Under the pieces are notes generated by a model. That model was not told the DNA's origin and did not search any database. It worked only from the letters and a program-made list of their open reading frames with translations. Below, one piece after another: positions 1-11,010 of a stretch of DNA of 64,000 nt; within the stretch, counting starts at the first letter, position 1; each line of letters starts with the position of its first letter. Position numbers and translations under genes: made by a program. This stretch comes from Delphinus delphis (Eukaryota; Chordata; Mammalia; Artiodactyla; Delphinidae): the NCBI RefSeq assembly GCF_949987515.2, contig NC_082689.1:98556957-98620956 (forward strand). Direction: 5' to 3'.

Positions 1-969
1 CACCTACTTCGAGTTAACTGTAATTTTATCTTTATGGGTCTAACACAAAACAATGGGAGACCTTTTGTTTGGGAAATACTACAATCTTGATCTGAAAAAT
101 AAGAAAACCAAATAAGCTTTTAGTAAAGCTCTTCAAATAAGAAAAACAAAAGGAAGGGCCCCACAAACTAGCTCAGTCCAGGAAGAGAAGCCACTTCTCA
201 CGCCACATCTATATGCACAGCCCAGATACCCTTTGATGTGACAGTGTGCAGGAGATCTCTGCTCTGGATAAGGATAAGACGTCCAGTCTGGAACTCAAAG
301 AGAAGCATGGTGCCGACTAGTTCAAATGAAATTAGCTTAAAGGATATGAACATTTTATCAGATAAGCAAAAAGAATTAAAATTTACACCTCTACCTAGAA
401 GATGTGCACACAGAAAAAAAGATCAGATACAATGCAACAATTAAAATCTCATTATATATCCCATTCCCCAGGTCCCCAGTGATCCATGGGAGACTCGAGG
501 GCTGGTGGGGGGAGGCTGAGCCTGCTGGCTCCGCAGCTGATGTTGAGGCAACCTGGTTGCCAGGTAACCAGTTAGTAACCAAAGAGGCAGAGGGGTGGGG
601 TGGGGGGGGGGTGGGGGGAACACTTGCCAGGAAGGCTGGCTCCAAGCTTTTGCGGCAGATACGGGCCCCATGATTCCCCACTTGGACTTACCTAACAACA
701 CAGTCACAAGCAAGGGGATGAGCTCTTGGTCAGTAACTTGCCTTTGGCTAACACAACCCCAAATGACTCATCTGATGGTTTTTTTTTTAAATGTAATTAA
801 CTGGACTAATTAGTTGCTTCATCATTGCACAGACGCCAAGTTAGAGCTGTTCTAAGGTGAGGCTGGAGCCACAACGTGCCAGGCTTGTCATTGGATCTTT
901 TCTGCTTGGTTCCTCTATCTCTCCATCTGTGTCTGCTTATATTTTCCAAAGGTTGCTGCAACAATACCG
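1..969. other. Unassigned sequence with G-rich tract
   Basis: No gene or family is recognised here. Short open frames on both strands have no coding signature. The notable content is a G-rich tract at 592-618 (listed separately) within a GC-richer patch at about 470-670. The surrounding sequence is AT-rich. Confidence 0.5.
592..618 (+). other. G-run, potential G-quadruplex
   Basis: Runs of four, four, ten and six G are separated by single T residues (592-618). This satisfies the usual G-quadruplex pattern of four G-tracts of at least three with short loops. No role can be assigned. Confidence 0.5.
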
Positions 970-1512
970 CCCCACGCGCTCTTCTGCAATGTGACTCTGT
1001 CATGCCCCCATCAGGAGGTGGAGTCCCATCCTCTCCTTCAGTATGGGTAGACTTGGGAATGCTTTTCCCAATAGTGTATGGCAGCAATGATACTGTGGGA
1101 CCTCCGTGGCCACACGTAAAAGCAGTAGCTTTTGCCTTGTTCACTGGAACACTAAAGCATGGACCCTGAGCCTCAGTGTAAGAAGACTTATAGAAGTCTG
1201 ACTCCCCAGATTCCGCCATGCTGTGAGGAAGCCAAATAACAGGTAGTCTTGGTCTTTCCCATCAGGGCATCCCAGAAGCCCAGGGCCCAGACAAGCAAAT
1301 ATAGAGCCTCTCGATAATTCCAGCCCCCAGCCATCAAGTCCATCACCAGCCTTCACATTCCTAGCTGAGGCCCCAGACATCATGGGGCAGACATAAGACA
1401 TCCCCACAGTGCCCTGACCGGACCAACAGAAACGGTGAACACAATAAACTGGTTGCTAGTTTAAACCAGTACGTTTTTGGATAGTTTGTCTTACAGCATT
1501 AGTAACTGAAAT
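970..1512 (+). repeat. MLT1-type MaLR LTR
   Basis: The 3' part reads AATAAACTGGTTGCTAGTTTAA and then an ACAGCATTAGTAACTGAA-type ending. That is the typical tail of mammalian apparent LTR-retrotransposon (MLT1) LTRs. The body also carries the family's phrase about GCCATGCTGTGAGGAAGCC. The open frames across it are incidental. The family assignment is by eye and the exact subfamily is unknown. Confidence 0.6.
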
Positions 1513-1554
1513 AAGAGTCTTGGCCACTATGATATTGTGATTAAAAAAAAAAAA

Positions 1555-1837
1555 AAACAACATCTATTGGGTCTTCATTCCCGGTTCCTGGCACAGGGCT
1601 TCTAAAACTCTTGGAATTTCCTGAGTGATAGGGGTGAGAGGAGTATATTTTGTCTTTCATAATAAGCCCCTTTCAACCATACTAGAGTTTATGCTAATGA
1701 GCTAACTTGTGGGGAATGGAGTTCGGTTGCCAGAGGAGCCAGCCATGGGATTAAAAGGTGGAAACTTTCAGTCCCTTCCCCACCTCTGACCCCTGGGAAG
1801 GTTAGAGTGTCAAGAGAAGGAGTTAATCACCAATGGC
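1555..1837 (+). repeat. Old LTR-like interspersed repeat, 5' half
   Basis: This is the left half of an old mammalian interspersed repeat that resumes at 7619, after the LINE-1 insertion. The halves join at the duplicated AATCACCAATGGC. The style (a CCATAAAA TATA-like block and AATAAA in the right half) suggests a retroviral LTR, but I could not name the family. Confidence 0.45.
1825..1837 (+). repeat. LINE-1 target-site duplication, left copy
   Basis: AATCACCAATGGC here is repeated exactly at 7606-7618, directly after the A-tail of the intervening LINE-1. A 13-bp identity at exactly these two borders marks an L1-endonuclease insertion. Confidence 0.9.
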
Positions 1838-2509
1838 ACTGCCGTCCGCTACACACACTGGGGTGTTGCCTCCAAGACCTTCCTTCAGACATGCAACACT
1901 GCAGAATGTGGAAGAGAGGTGCCCCCAGCTGGAAGAATTCAGTACTGCTGCCCCGAATTTGAAAAACAATACCAGCAATCAAAAGGCTAGGACAATCACT
2001 ACTGATCAAACCGGGTGGATGACAAGGTCTTGGTGCTCCAGCGGGGTGTCAGGCCTGAGCCTCTGAGGTGGGAGAGCCGAGTTCAGGACATTGGACCATC
2101 AGAGACCCCCCAACTCCACGTAATATCAGTCAGTGAGAGGTCTCCCAGAGATCTCCTTCTCAATGCTAAGACCCAGCTCCACTCAACGACCAGCAAGCTC
2201 CAGTGCTGGACGCCCCGTGCCAAACAACCAGCAAGACAGGAACACAACCCCACCCATTAGCAGAGAGGCTGCCTAAAGTCATAATAAGTTCACAGACACC
2301 ACAAAACACACCACCAGACGTGGACCTGCCCACCAGAAAGACAAGATCCAGCCTCATCCACTAGAACACAGGCACCAGTCCCCTCCACCAGGAAGCCTAC
2401 ACAACCCACTGAACCAACCTTACCCACTGGGGGCAGACACCAAAAACAATGGGAACTACGAACCTGCAGACTGTGAAGAGGAGACCCCAAACAAGGTAAG
2501 TTAAACAAA

Positions 2510-3390
2510 ATGAGAAGACAGAGAAATATGCAGAAGATGAAGGTGCAAGGTTAAAACCCACCAGACCAAACAAATGAAGAGGAAATAGGCAGTGTACCTG
2601 AAAAAGAATTCAGAGTAATGATAGTGAAGATGATCCAAAATCTTGGAAATAGAATGGAGAAACTACAAGAAACGTTTAACAAGGACCTAGAAGAACTAAA
2701 GAGCAAAACAACGATGAACAACACAATAAATGAAATTTAAAATTCTCTAGAAGAAATCAATAGCAGAATAACAGAGGCAGAAGAACGGATAAGTGACCTG
2801 GAAGATAAAATAGTGGAAATAACTACTGCAGAGCAGAATAAAGAAAAAAGAATGAAAAGAATTAAGGACAGTCTCAGAGACTTCTGGGACAACATTAAAC
2901 ACACCAGCATTTGAATTATAGGGGTCCCAGAGGAATAAGAGGAAAAGAAAGGGTCGGAGAAAATATTTGAAGAGATTATAGTTGAAAACTTCCCTAACAC
3001 GTGAAAGGAAATAGCCAATCAATTCCAGGAAGCGCAGAGAGTCCCATACAGGATAAATCCAAGAAGAAACATGCCATGACACATATTAATCAAACTATCA
3101 AATATTAAATACAAAGAAAAAAATTAAAAGCAGAAAGGGATAAACAACAAATAACATACAAGGGAATCCCCATAAGGTTAACAGCTGATCCTTCAGCAGA
3201 AACTCTGCCAGCCAGAAGGGAGTGGCGGGACATATTTAAAGTGATGAAAGGGAAAAACCTACAACCACGATTACTCTACCCAGCAAGGATCTCATTCAGA
3301 TTCTGTGGTGAAACCAAAAGCTTTACAGACAAGCAAAAGCAAAGAGAATTCAGCACCACCAAACCAGCTTTACAACAAATGCTAAAGTAA
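2510..3390 (+). pseudogene. LINE-1 ORF1 (RNA-binding chaperone) remnant
   Basis: The intact protein is the trimeric coiled-coil RNA chaperone that coats L1 RNA in the cytoplasmic ribonucleoprotein. Translation from the ATG at 2510 gives a charged, Glu/Lys-rich stretch typical of the coiled coil. It continues into the conserved block around 2915 reading IIGVPEE and then EEIIVENFPNT, and the C-terminal block around 3190-3300 (ETLPARREW, LLYPARISF). The frame ends at TAA 3388-3390. In-frame stops interrupt it (for example TAA near 2738, TGA near 2913, TAA near 2936 and TGA near 3002), and there is a disturbed stretch at 3110-3150. It is non-functional. The assignment rests on these conserved blocks and on its position just before ORF2. 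Confidence 0.85.
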
Positions 3391-3457
3391 CTTCTCTAGG
3401 CAGAAAACACAAGAGAAGGAAAAGACCTACAAAAACAAACCCAAAACAATTAAGAAA

Positions 3458-6400
3458 ATGGTAACATGAACATACACGTTGATAATTACCTTAAATGTAA
3501 ATGGATTAAATGCTACAACCAAAAGACATAGACTTGCTGAATGGATACGAAAACAAGACCCGTCTATATGCTGTCTACAGACCTAGGGACACATACAGAC
3601 TGAAAGTGAGGGGATGGAAAAAGATATTCCATGCAAATGGAAACCAAAAGAAAGCTGGAGTAGCAATTCTCATATCAGACAAAATTGACTTTAAAATAAA
3701 GACTATTACAAGAGACAAAGAAGGACACTACATAATGATCAAGGGATCAAACCAAGAAGAAGATATAACAATTGTAAATATTTATGCACCCAACATAGGA
3801 GCACCTCAATACATAAGACAAATGCTAACAGCCATAAAAGGGGAAATCGACAGGAACACAATCACAGTAGGGGAATTCAACACCACACAATCACCAATGG
3901 ACAGATCATCCAAAATGAAAATAAATAAGGAAACACAAGCTTTAAATGACACATTAAACAAGATGGACTTAACTGATATTTAGAGGACATTCCATCCCAA
4001 AACAACAGAATACAATGTCTTCTCAAGTGCTCGTGGAACATTCTCCAGGATATATCATCCCTTGGGTCACAAATCAAGCCCTGGTATATTTAAGAAAACT
4101 GAAATCAAGTACCTTTTCTGACAACAACTCTGAGACTAGATATCAATTACAGGAAAAAAACTGTTAAAAAATACAAACACATGGAGGTTAAACAATACGC
4201 TACTAATTAACCAAGAGATCACTGAAGAAATCAAAGAGGAAATCAAAAAATACCTAGAAACAAATGACAAGGAAAACATGATGATCCAAAACCTATGGGA
4301 TGCAGGAAAAGCAGTTCTGAGGGAAGTTTATAACAATACAATCCTACCTCAAGAAACAAGAAACATCTCAAATAAACAACCTAACCTTACACCTAAAGCA
4401 ATTAGAGAAAGAACAACAACAACAACAACAAAAAACCCCAAAGTTAGCAGAGGGAAATAAATCATAAACATCAGATCAGAAACGAATGAAAAAGAAATGA
4501 AGGAAACAATAGCAAAGGTCAATAAAACTAAAAGCTGATTCTTTAAGAAGATAAACAAAATTGATAAATCATTAGCCAGACTCATCAAGAAAACAAGGGA
4601 GAAGACTCAAATCAGTAGAGTCAGAAATGATAACAGGAGAAGTAACAACTGACACTGCAGAAATAAAAAGGATCATGAGAGATTACTGCAAGCAACTATA
4701 TGCCAATAAAATGGACAACCTGGAAGAAATGGACAATACTTAGAAAAGCACAACCTTCTGAGACTGAACCAGGAAGAAATAGAAAATATAAACAGGCCCA
4801 TCACAAGCACTGAAATTGAGACTGTGATTAAAAATCTTCCAACAAACAAAAGCCCAGGACCAGGTGGCTTCACAGGCAAATTCTATCAAACATTTAGAGA
4901 AGAGCTAACACCTATCCTTCTCAAACTCTTCCAAAATATGGCAGAGGAAGGAACATGCCCAAACTCATTCTATGAGGCCACCATCACCCTGATACCAAAA
5001 CCAGACCAAGATGTCACAAAAATGAAAACTACAGGCCAATATCACTGATGAATATAGATGCAAAAATCCTCAACAAAATACTAACAAACAGAATCCAACA
5101 GCACATTAAGAGGATCATACACCATGATCAAGTGGGGTTTATCCCAGGAATGCAAGGATTCTTCAATATATGCAAATCAATCAATGTGGTACACCATATT
5201 TAAGAATTGAAGAATAAAAACCATATGATAAACTCAACAGATGCACAAAAAGCTTCTGACAAAACTCAACACACATTTATGATTAAAAACCCTCCAGAAA
5301 GGAGGCAAAGAGAGAAACTACTTCAACATAATAAAGGCCATATATGACAAACCCACAGACAACATCATTCTCAATGGTGAAACACTGAAACCGTTTCCAG
5401 TAAGATCAGGAACAAGACACCATTGCCCACTCTCACCACTATTATTCAACATAGTTTTGGAAGTTTTAGCCACAGCAATCAGAGACAAAAAAGAAATAAA
5501 AGGAATCCAAATCAGAAAAGAAGAAATAAAACTGTCACTGTTTGCAGATGACATGATACTATACATAGAGAATCCTAAAGATGATACCAGAAAACTACTA
5601 GAGCTAATCAATGAATCTGGTAAAGTAGCAGGATACAAAATTAATGCACAGAAACCTCTTGCATTCCTATACATTAATGATAAAAAATCTGAAAGAGAAA
5701 TTAAGGAAACACTCCCATTTACCACTGTAACAAAAAGAATAAAATACCTAGGAATAAACCTACTTAAGAAGACAAAAGACCTGAATGCAGAAAACTATAA
5801 GACACTGATGAAAGAAATTAAAGAAGATACAAACAGATAGAGAGATATACCATGTTCTTGAATTGGAAGGATCAACATTGTGAAAATGACTATACTACCC
5901 AAAGCAATCTACAGATTCGATGCAATCCCTATGAAACTACCAATGGCATTTTCCACAGAACTAGAACAAAAAATTTCACAATTTGTATGGAAACACAAAA
6001 GACCCCAAATAGCCAAAGCAATCTTGAGACAGAAAAACGGAGCTGGAGGAACCAGGCTCCCTGACTTCAGACTACACTACAAAGCTACAGTAATCAAGAC
6101 AGTATGGTACTGGCACAGAAACAGATATCTAGATTAATGGAACAGGACAGAATGTCCAGAGTTAAACCCACACACACATGGTTACCTTATCTTTCATAAA
6201 GGAGGCAAGAATATACAATGGAGAAAAGACAGCCTCTTCAATAAGTGTTGCTGGGAAAACTGGACAGCTACATGTAAAAGAATGAAATTAGAACACTCCC
6301 TAACACCACACACAAAAATAATCCCAAAGTGGATTAAAGACTTAAATGTAAGGCCAGACACTATAAAACTCTTAGAGGAAAACATAGGAAGAACACTCTT

Positions 6401-7241
6401 TGAGATAAATCACAGCAAGATCCTTTTGACCCACCTCCTAGAGAAATGGAAATAAAAACAAAAATAAACAAATGGGAGCTGATGAAACTTAAAAGCTTTT
6501 GCACAGCCAAGGAAACCATAAACAAGAGGAAAAGACAACCCTCAGAATGGGAAAAAATATTTGCAAACGAAGCAAAAGACAAAGGAATTATCTCCAAAAT
6601 ATACAAGCAGTTCATGCAGCTCAATATCAAAAGAACAAACAACCCAATCCAAAAATGGGCAGAAGACCTAAATAGACATTTCTCCAAAGAAGAGATACAG
6701 ATTGCCAACAAACACATGAAAAGCTGCTCAACATCACTAATCATTAGAGAAGTGCAGATCAAAACTACAATGAGGTATCACCTCACATGGGTCAGAATGG
6801 CCATCATCAAAAAATCTACAAACAATAAATGCTGAAGAGGGTGTGGAGAAAAGGGAACCCTCTTGCACTGTTGGTGGGAATGTAAATCGATACAGCCACT
6901 ATGGAGAACAGTATGGAGGTTCCTTAAAAAACGTAACAGTAGAACTACCATACAACCCAGCAATCCCACTACTGGGCATATACCCTGGGAAAACCATCAT
7001 TCAAAAAGAGTCCTGTACCACAATATTCACGGCAGCTCTATTTACAATAGCCAGGACATGGAAGCAATCTACATGTCCATCAACAGATGAAAGGATAAAG
7101 AAAATGTGGCGCATATACACAATGGAATATTACTCAGCCATGAAAAGAAACGAAATTGAGTTGTTTGTAGTGAAGTGGATGGACCTAGAGTGTGTCATAC
7201 AGAGTGAAGTCAGAAAGAGAAAAACAAATACCGTATGCTAA
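3458..7241 (+). pseudogene. LINE-1 ORF2 (endonuclease/reverse transcriptase) remnant
   Basis: Intact ORF2p nicks target DNA with an apurinic-like endonuclease and reverse-transcribes L1, SINE and mRNA templates by target-primed reverse transcription. ATG 3458 begins MVT, and a TGA stop is already codon 4, where the family has Gly. The next block reads TLNVNGLN, the endonuclease start. A 14-bp deletion near 3582 removes the QETH motif and shifts frame. The reverse-transcriptase block at about 4800-5840 retains FADD (5541-5552), the metal-binding catalytic motif. The C-terminal part at 6440-7241 retains the HCWWECK-type cysteine region near 6863. Many frame changes separate the blocks, so the gene is dead. 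Spacing to ORF1 is 67 bp, normal for L1. Confidence 0.88.
4412..4431 (+). repeat. (AAC)n microsatellite
   Basis: About six AAC units lie inside the LINE-1 ORF2 remnant, probably expanded after insertion. Confidence 0.8.
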
Positions 7242-7605
7242 CACATATATATGCAATCAAAAAAAAAAAGGTTCTGAAGAACCTAGGGGCAGGACAGGAA
7301 TAAAGACTTGAGGACATGGGGAGGGGGAAGGGTAAGCTGGGACGAAGTGAGAGAGTGGCATGGACATATATACACTTCCAAATGTAAAATAGATAGCTAG
7401 TGGGAAGCAGCCACATAGCACAGGGAGTTCAGCTCGGTGCTCTGTGACCACCTAGAGGGGTGGGATAAGGGAGCATGGGAGGGAGACGCAAGAGGGAGGG
7501 GATATGGGGATATATGTATACGTATAGCTGATTCACTTTGTTATACAGCAGAAACTAACACAACATTGTAAAGCAATTATACTCCAATAATGATGTTGAA
7601 AAAAA

Positions 7606-7618
7606 AATCACCAATGGC
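7606..7618 (+). repeat. LINE-1 target-site duplication, right copy
   Basis: This is an exact copy of the 13 bases at 1825-1837. It follows the A-run that ends the LINE-1. Confidence 0.9.
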
Positions 7619-8165
7619 CAATGCTTTGATCAACTGTGCCTATGTCCTAGAACCTCCATAAAACCCCTAAATGATGGAAATCAGAGAGCTTCTGGGTTGG
7701 TGAACACATCCATGTGCTGGAAGAGTGGTACATCCCAACTCCACTGGGACAGCAGCTCCTTTGCTCTGAACCGTTCCAGACCTTGTCCTATGCACCTCTT
7801 CATCTGGCTATTCACTTTTTTCTTTTATAACATCCTTTATAATAAAGTGACAAATGTAAGGAAAATATTTTCCTGAGTTCTGTGTACTGATATAGCAAAT
7901 AATGTAACCTGAGAAGGGGGTCATAGGAACTCCTGGTTGGTAGCCAAGTTGGGCAGAAGTGGGGGTAACCTGGGAACGAACACACCACTTGCATCTGGTG
8001 TCTGAAGTAGGGGACAGTCTTGTGGGACTGAGCCTTTAACCTGAGGGGTCTGCACCAACTCTGGGTAGTTTCAGAATTGAACTGAGTTGCAGGACACCTC
8101 GTTGGTGTCCACAGAGAACTGGAGAAGTGCTTGGTGTCAGAAGTGTTGTGAGTAGAGAAACAGTC
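7619..8165 (+). repeat. Old LTR-like interspersed repeat, 3' half
   Basis: This is the right half of the element split by the LINE-1. It carries a CCATAAAACCCC TATA-like block near 7650 and an AATAAAGTG polyadenylation-like site near 7841. A closing stretch contains GTGGGACTGAGCC and GTGTCAGAAGTGTTGTG. The layout resembles a retroviral LTR. The family is not named. Confidence 0.45.
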
Positions 8166-9028
8166 TTCCTTTAGCCATCATTCCCTCCCAGCGGAGGGTC
8201 CAGAGCTCTTACTGCCCCCTGAGGAGGGAAAAGACATGAGAGAGAGGAAAATTCCCCTATAAAAGGGGTTCAGACAGGAGCTAGGCCGGTGCCCAAAAGC
8301 TTTAGATCCAAAGATTACTAGCCACTCCCTGCCTTAAGGAATTTCCGCATCCCCATTATAATCACTCCAACTCCCCCATCTCCCCTGTGCTCCAGCCACC
8401 AGATCTACTTTCTTAGGCAGAACCTTGAAGCCTACAGTAGGATGCCAAGATCCCATACTCTTCATGAGCTATGCTCAAATTAAAGCCCTGTGTAAGAGAC
8501 CTTGGCACCATTGGCATGAAACGCAGGGACCTTCCGAAAGCTGGTTTTCATTCATTACTCTTGTGACATCTTGTACTCATAGTAACCTGCCCTCTATTTT
8601 CCACCAGCAGCAAATACATAGCCAGGGGAAAATAACTTATTTTAATATTTGTTAAAGACAAACCTAAACAGGAAAGCAAAGATGTGCCCATTTTTCCAAG
8701 TACTTTACTGTAGTTCAAGGCCAAATAACACCAAAAAAATGTATATTTTATGAAGGACACTGGCCTGATACTGGCCCCAGCTACAAGAGGCAGGTATTTT
8801 ATCATAGCGTGTCGGTTCCCGGTCAATTTAAGGAAAACACAACTTCATTGAAACCCTTTTGACAGCTTCCACTTCCAGCAGGTACAGTGCTAGTGAAATG
8901 CCACAACGATCAACCTGGATTAGAATCACCATAGACCATCCTAATCCCTCCTAAACCAAAAAAAGGCTTCTACTGGAAGCCTTCAAAAATTTTCACTGTG
9001 AGAACCTATCTTCAATCTTCAATGCTGC
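8166..9028. other. Unassigned sequence before provirus
   Basis: No gene or recognisable repeat is seen. Short frames look incidental. The last four bases (CTGC, 9025-9028) are the provirus target-site duplication. Confidence 0.4.
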
Positions 9029-9411
9029 TGTTAAAAAGCAATAACAGACCCCAAATGGAATCGTCTGTGCTAAGTCCCACGCCAGCAAACCAAGACTGAA
9101 TACCTAACCTAACCACAGTCTTAACCCACCCTCTTCCCCAAGTAGGTAATTTAACCAGTTCACCTGGAGTGACCTGGTTGGCACTAGTGAGGTAATCTCC
9201 CCAATACGCCCTTCCATTCCCCTTAGGAACGCCTAAAACAATGCATTCTTTGTTAATAATTTCCTTTTTCTGCTCCCTTTCCACCTTTAAAAACCTTTCC
9301 TTTTCCGCAGCTCAGCAGGGTTCCGTTGCTAGATGGGATGATGCCTGATTCATGAATTCTTAATAAAGCCAATCATATCTTCAAGTTTAACTGAATTTTT
9401 GTTGTTTAACA
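9029..9411 (+). repeat. 5' LTR of ERV1-type provirus
   Basis: This 383-bp LTR begins TG and ends CA. It contains a TTTAAAAACC TATA-like box near 9285 and an AATAAA polyadenylation signal at 9362-9367. It aligns along its length with 16769-17147. Confidence 0.85.
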
Positions 9412-10693
9412 AATTTGGTGGCAGTGGTGGGACCAACGGAGACTTCTGAGGGCTTTAGAGACAACGAGGAACTGAAGTGTGGTACCCACGAACCCTCTGA
9501 GATCTCAGTCTTCCTCTCCATTTCTGAGGGTCATGGGTAAGTTGCCTCTTGGTTCTGAGCGCTGCTTTCTTTGTGTCAAGCTCCCCATCGAATCTGCTTT
9601 CTAGTTAGTTCCCCCATTTGTCTGGATTCACTTGTTCTACATTGGGAGCTGCTGGTAGTTTAGACCCCAATTTCCCAGATGATAGGAAACCCCAGCCCTT
9701 GGCTTTGTCTCCATATTCCACACTGGGAACTTCTGGGGGCAGCTGCAGTTCCCCACGTGTTAGCAAGCAGCCCACAGTCCCCTTTCTTTGGGGTTCACTG
9801 GTTCTATCCTTTCGCCAACCTCCAGTTCCAGGTTAGGGATTGCTGGGGAATTGCTGGCGATGCACACAGGGCCTTCTCTTGGCCAGGGTGCAATAATATC
9901 TCTTGGTTACTGCTGATACATTAAGGTGTGTATGTCTGTCTGTTTTATTTTGTGTCAACAAAGGCTAATTGCTAATGGGGACCTTAGAAGTCAAAAAAGC
10001 CACAAAAATTGGTGGGCAGAGATCGAGCACTTTAGGAGCTGTTAGAATGCTCCCTTCCAAAACCAAAGACTCCCGTGTTTGGATAAGTTGGTCACAGTGG
10101 GTCACGCACCAACCTCTACAAAATGTCCACGCAACTGGGTATACTGTAAAACATCACACAAAATTCCCAACCCAGCAGCACGTCCGTTTTTAGACAGCGA
10201 GGCTCTGAGAGACCCAAAGCCTTACCTAAATAAATAAATGATAATAAAAATGGGATCCTTAAAATCCAAAGAGTTATTAAGCAGGTATGCTGGAAGGTGG
10301 TATGCTTAACTATAAATATCTATAAAAATGGCCCAAACTGTATTAATAACAACAAAGAATTTTGTTTCCTAAGAACTTGGCTTGGAAACCATCAAGTTAG
10401 GGGTCCCAAAATATGGCTGGACAGAAATGTGGCTTGTACCCCATTTGAGGCTAGATATGGCTGGACAGAAAGGCGGGTTGAATTCCATTTGTAGCCAAGA
10501 GCCCTACCAAACTGTTGCAGGTCTTCAGGGAAATTACAATGGCCATTATGAGGAATGTTCTAATTTAGATAAGACAATTTAAGAGGAGCACTTAAAAGCA
10601 AGGGACACCTAGTTTAATTGGTATGCAGAAGCCTCCAAAAGGCTTCAAAATTCCAAAATACCTTCGTTGAAAGATGCATTCCAAAAAGTAATA
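9412..10693 (+). other. Provirus leader and possible gag start
   Basis: A TGG triplet at 9416-9418, four bases after the LTR, is where a tRNA primer-binding site would begin (TGGTGGCAGTGG). I could not match it to a tRNA. After about 560 bp, an ATG at 9975 starts a frame beginning Met-Gly that stays open to 10193. Met-Gly is the usual myristoylation start of gag, but the frame shows no recognisable matrix domain, so the gag call is weak. Confidence 0.35.
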
Positions 10694-11010
10694 GGGCTTC
10701 CCTGGTGGCGCAGTGGTTAAGACTCCGCCTGCCAATGCAGGGGACATGGGTTCGAGCCCTGATACGGGAAGATCCCACATGCCGCGGGAGCAACTAAGCC
10801 CGTGTGCCACAACTACTGAGCCCGCGCGCCGCAGCTACTGAAGCCCACGCGCCTAGAGCCCGTGCTCCGCAACAAGAGAAGCCACTGCAACGAGAAGCCC
10901 ACGCACCACAACGAAGAGCAGCCCCCGCTGGCCGCAACTAGAGAAAGCCCGCGCGCAGCAATGAAGATCCAACACAGCCAAAAATAAATAAATTAATTAA
11001 ATAAAAAATT
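10694..11010 (+). mobile_element. CHR-1-like tRNA-derived SINE
   Basis: The head GGGCTTCCCTGGTGGCGCAG carries the A-box-like promoter of a tRNA-derived SINE, and GGGTTCGAGCCC gives the B-box. The body is longer than the other copies (several AGCCCxCGC repeats) and ends in AT-rich (AAAT)n. It resembles the older, longer cetartiodactyl form. No clear target-site duplication was found. It lies inside the provirus. Confidence 0.8.

Larger units (their letters stand above)
1838..7605 (+). mobile_element. Near full-length LINE-1, inactive
   Basis: This LINE-1 retrotransposon spans about 5.77 kb. In order it has a short 5' region (1838-2509), an ORF1 remnant (2510-3390), an ORF2 remnant (3458-7241), a 3' UTR with the cetartiodactyl-type ending, and a short A-tail. 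Exact 13-bp duplications (1825-1837 and 7606-7618) border it and define both ends. It sits inside an older LTR-like repeat. Both reading frames hold multiple stops and frameshifts, so it cannot move on its own. The 5' region is short for a full-length L1, so either the element lacks part of its promoter region or the family has a short one. Confidence 0.9.

Noticed and set aside
10694..10770. tRNA gene at SINE heads
   Set aside because: A- and B-box-like sequence belongs to the tRNA-derived SINE; no acceptor stem or mature tRNA ends, and it recurs in all SINE copies.
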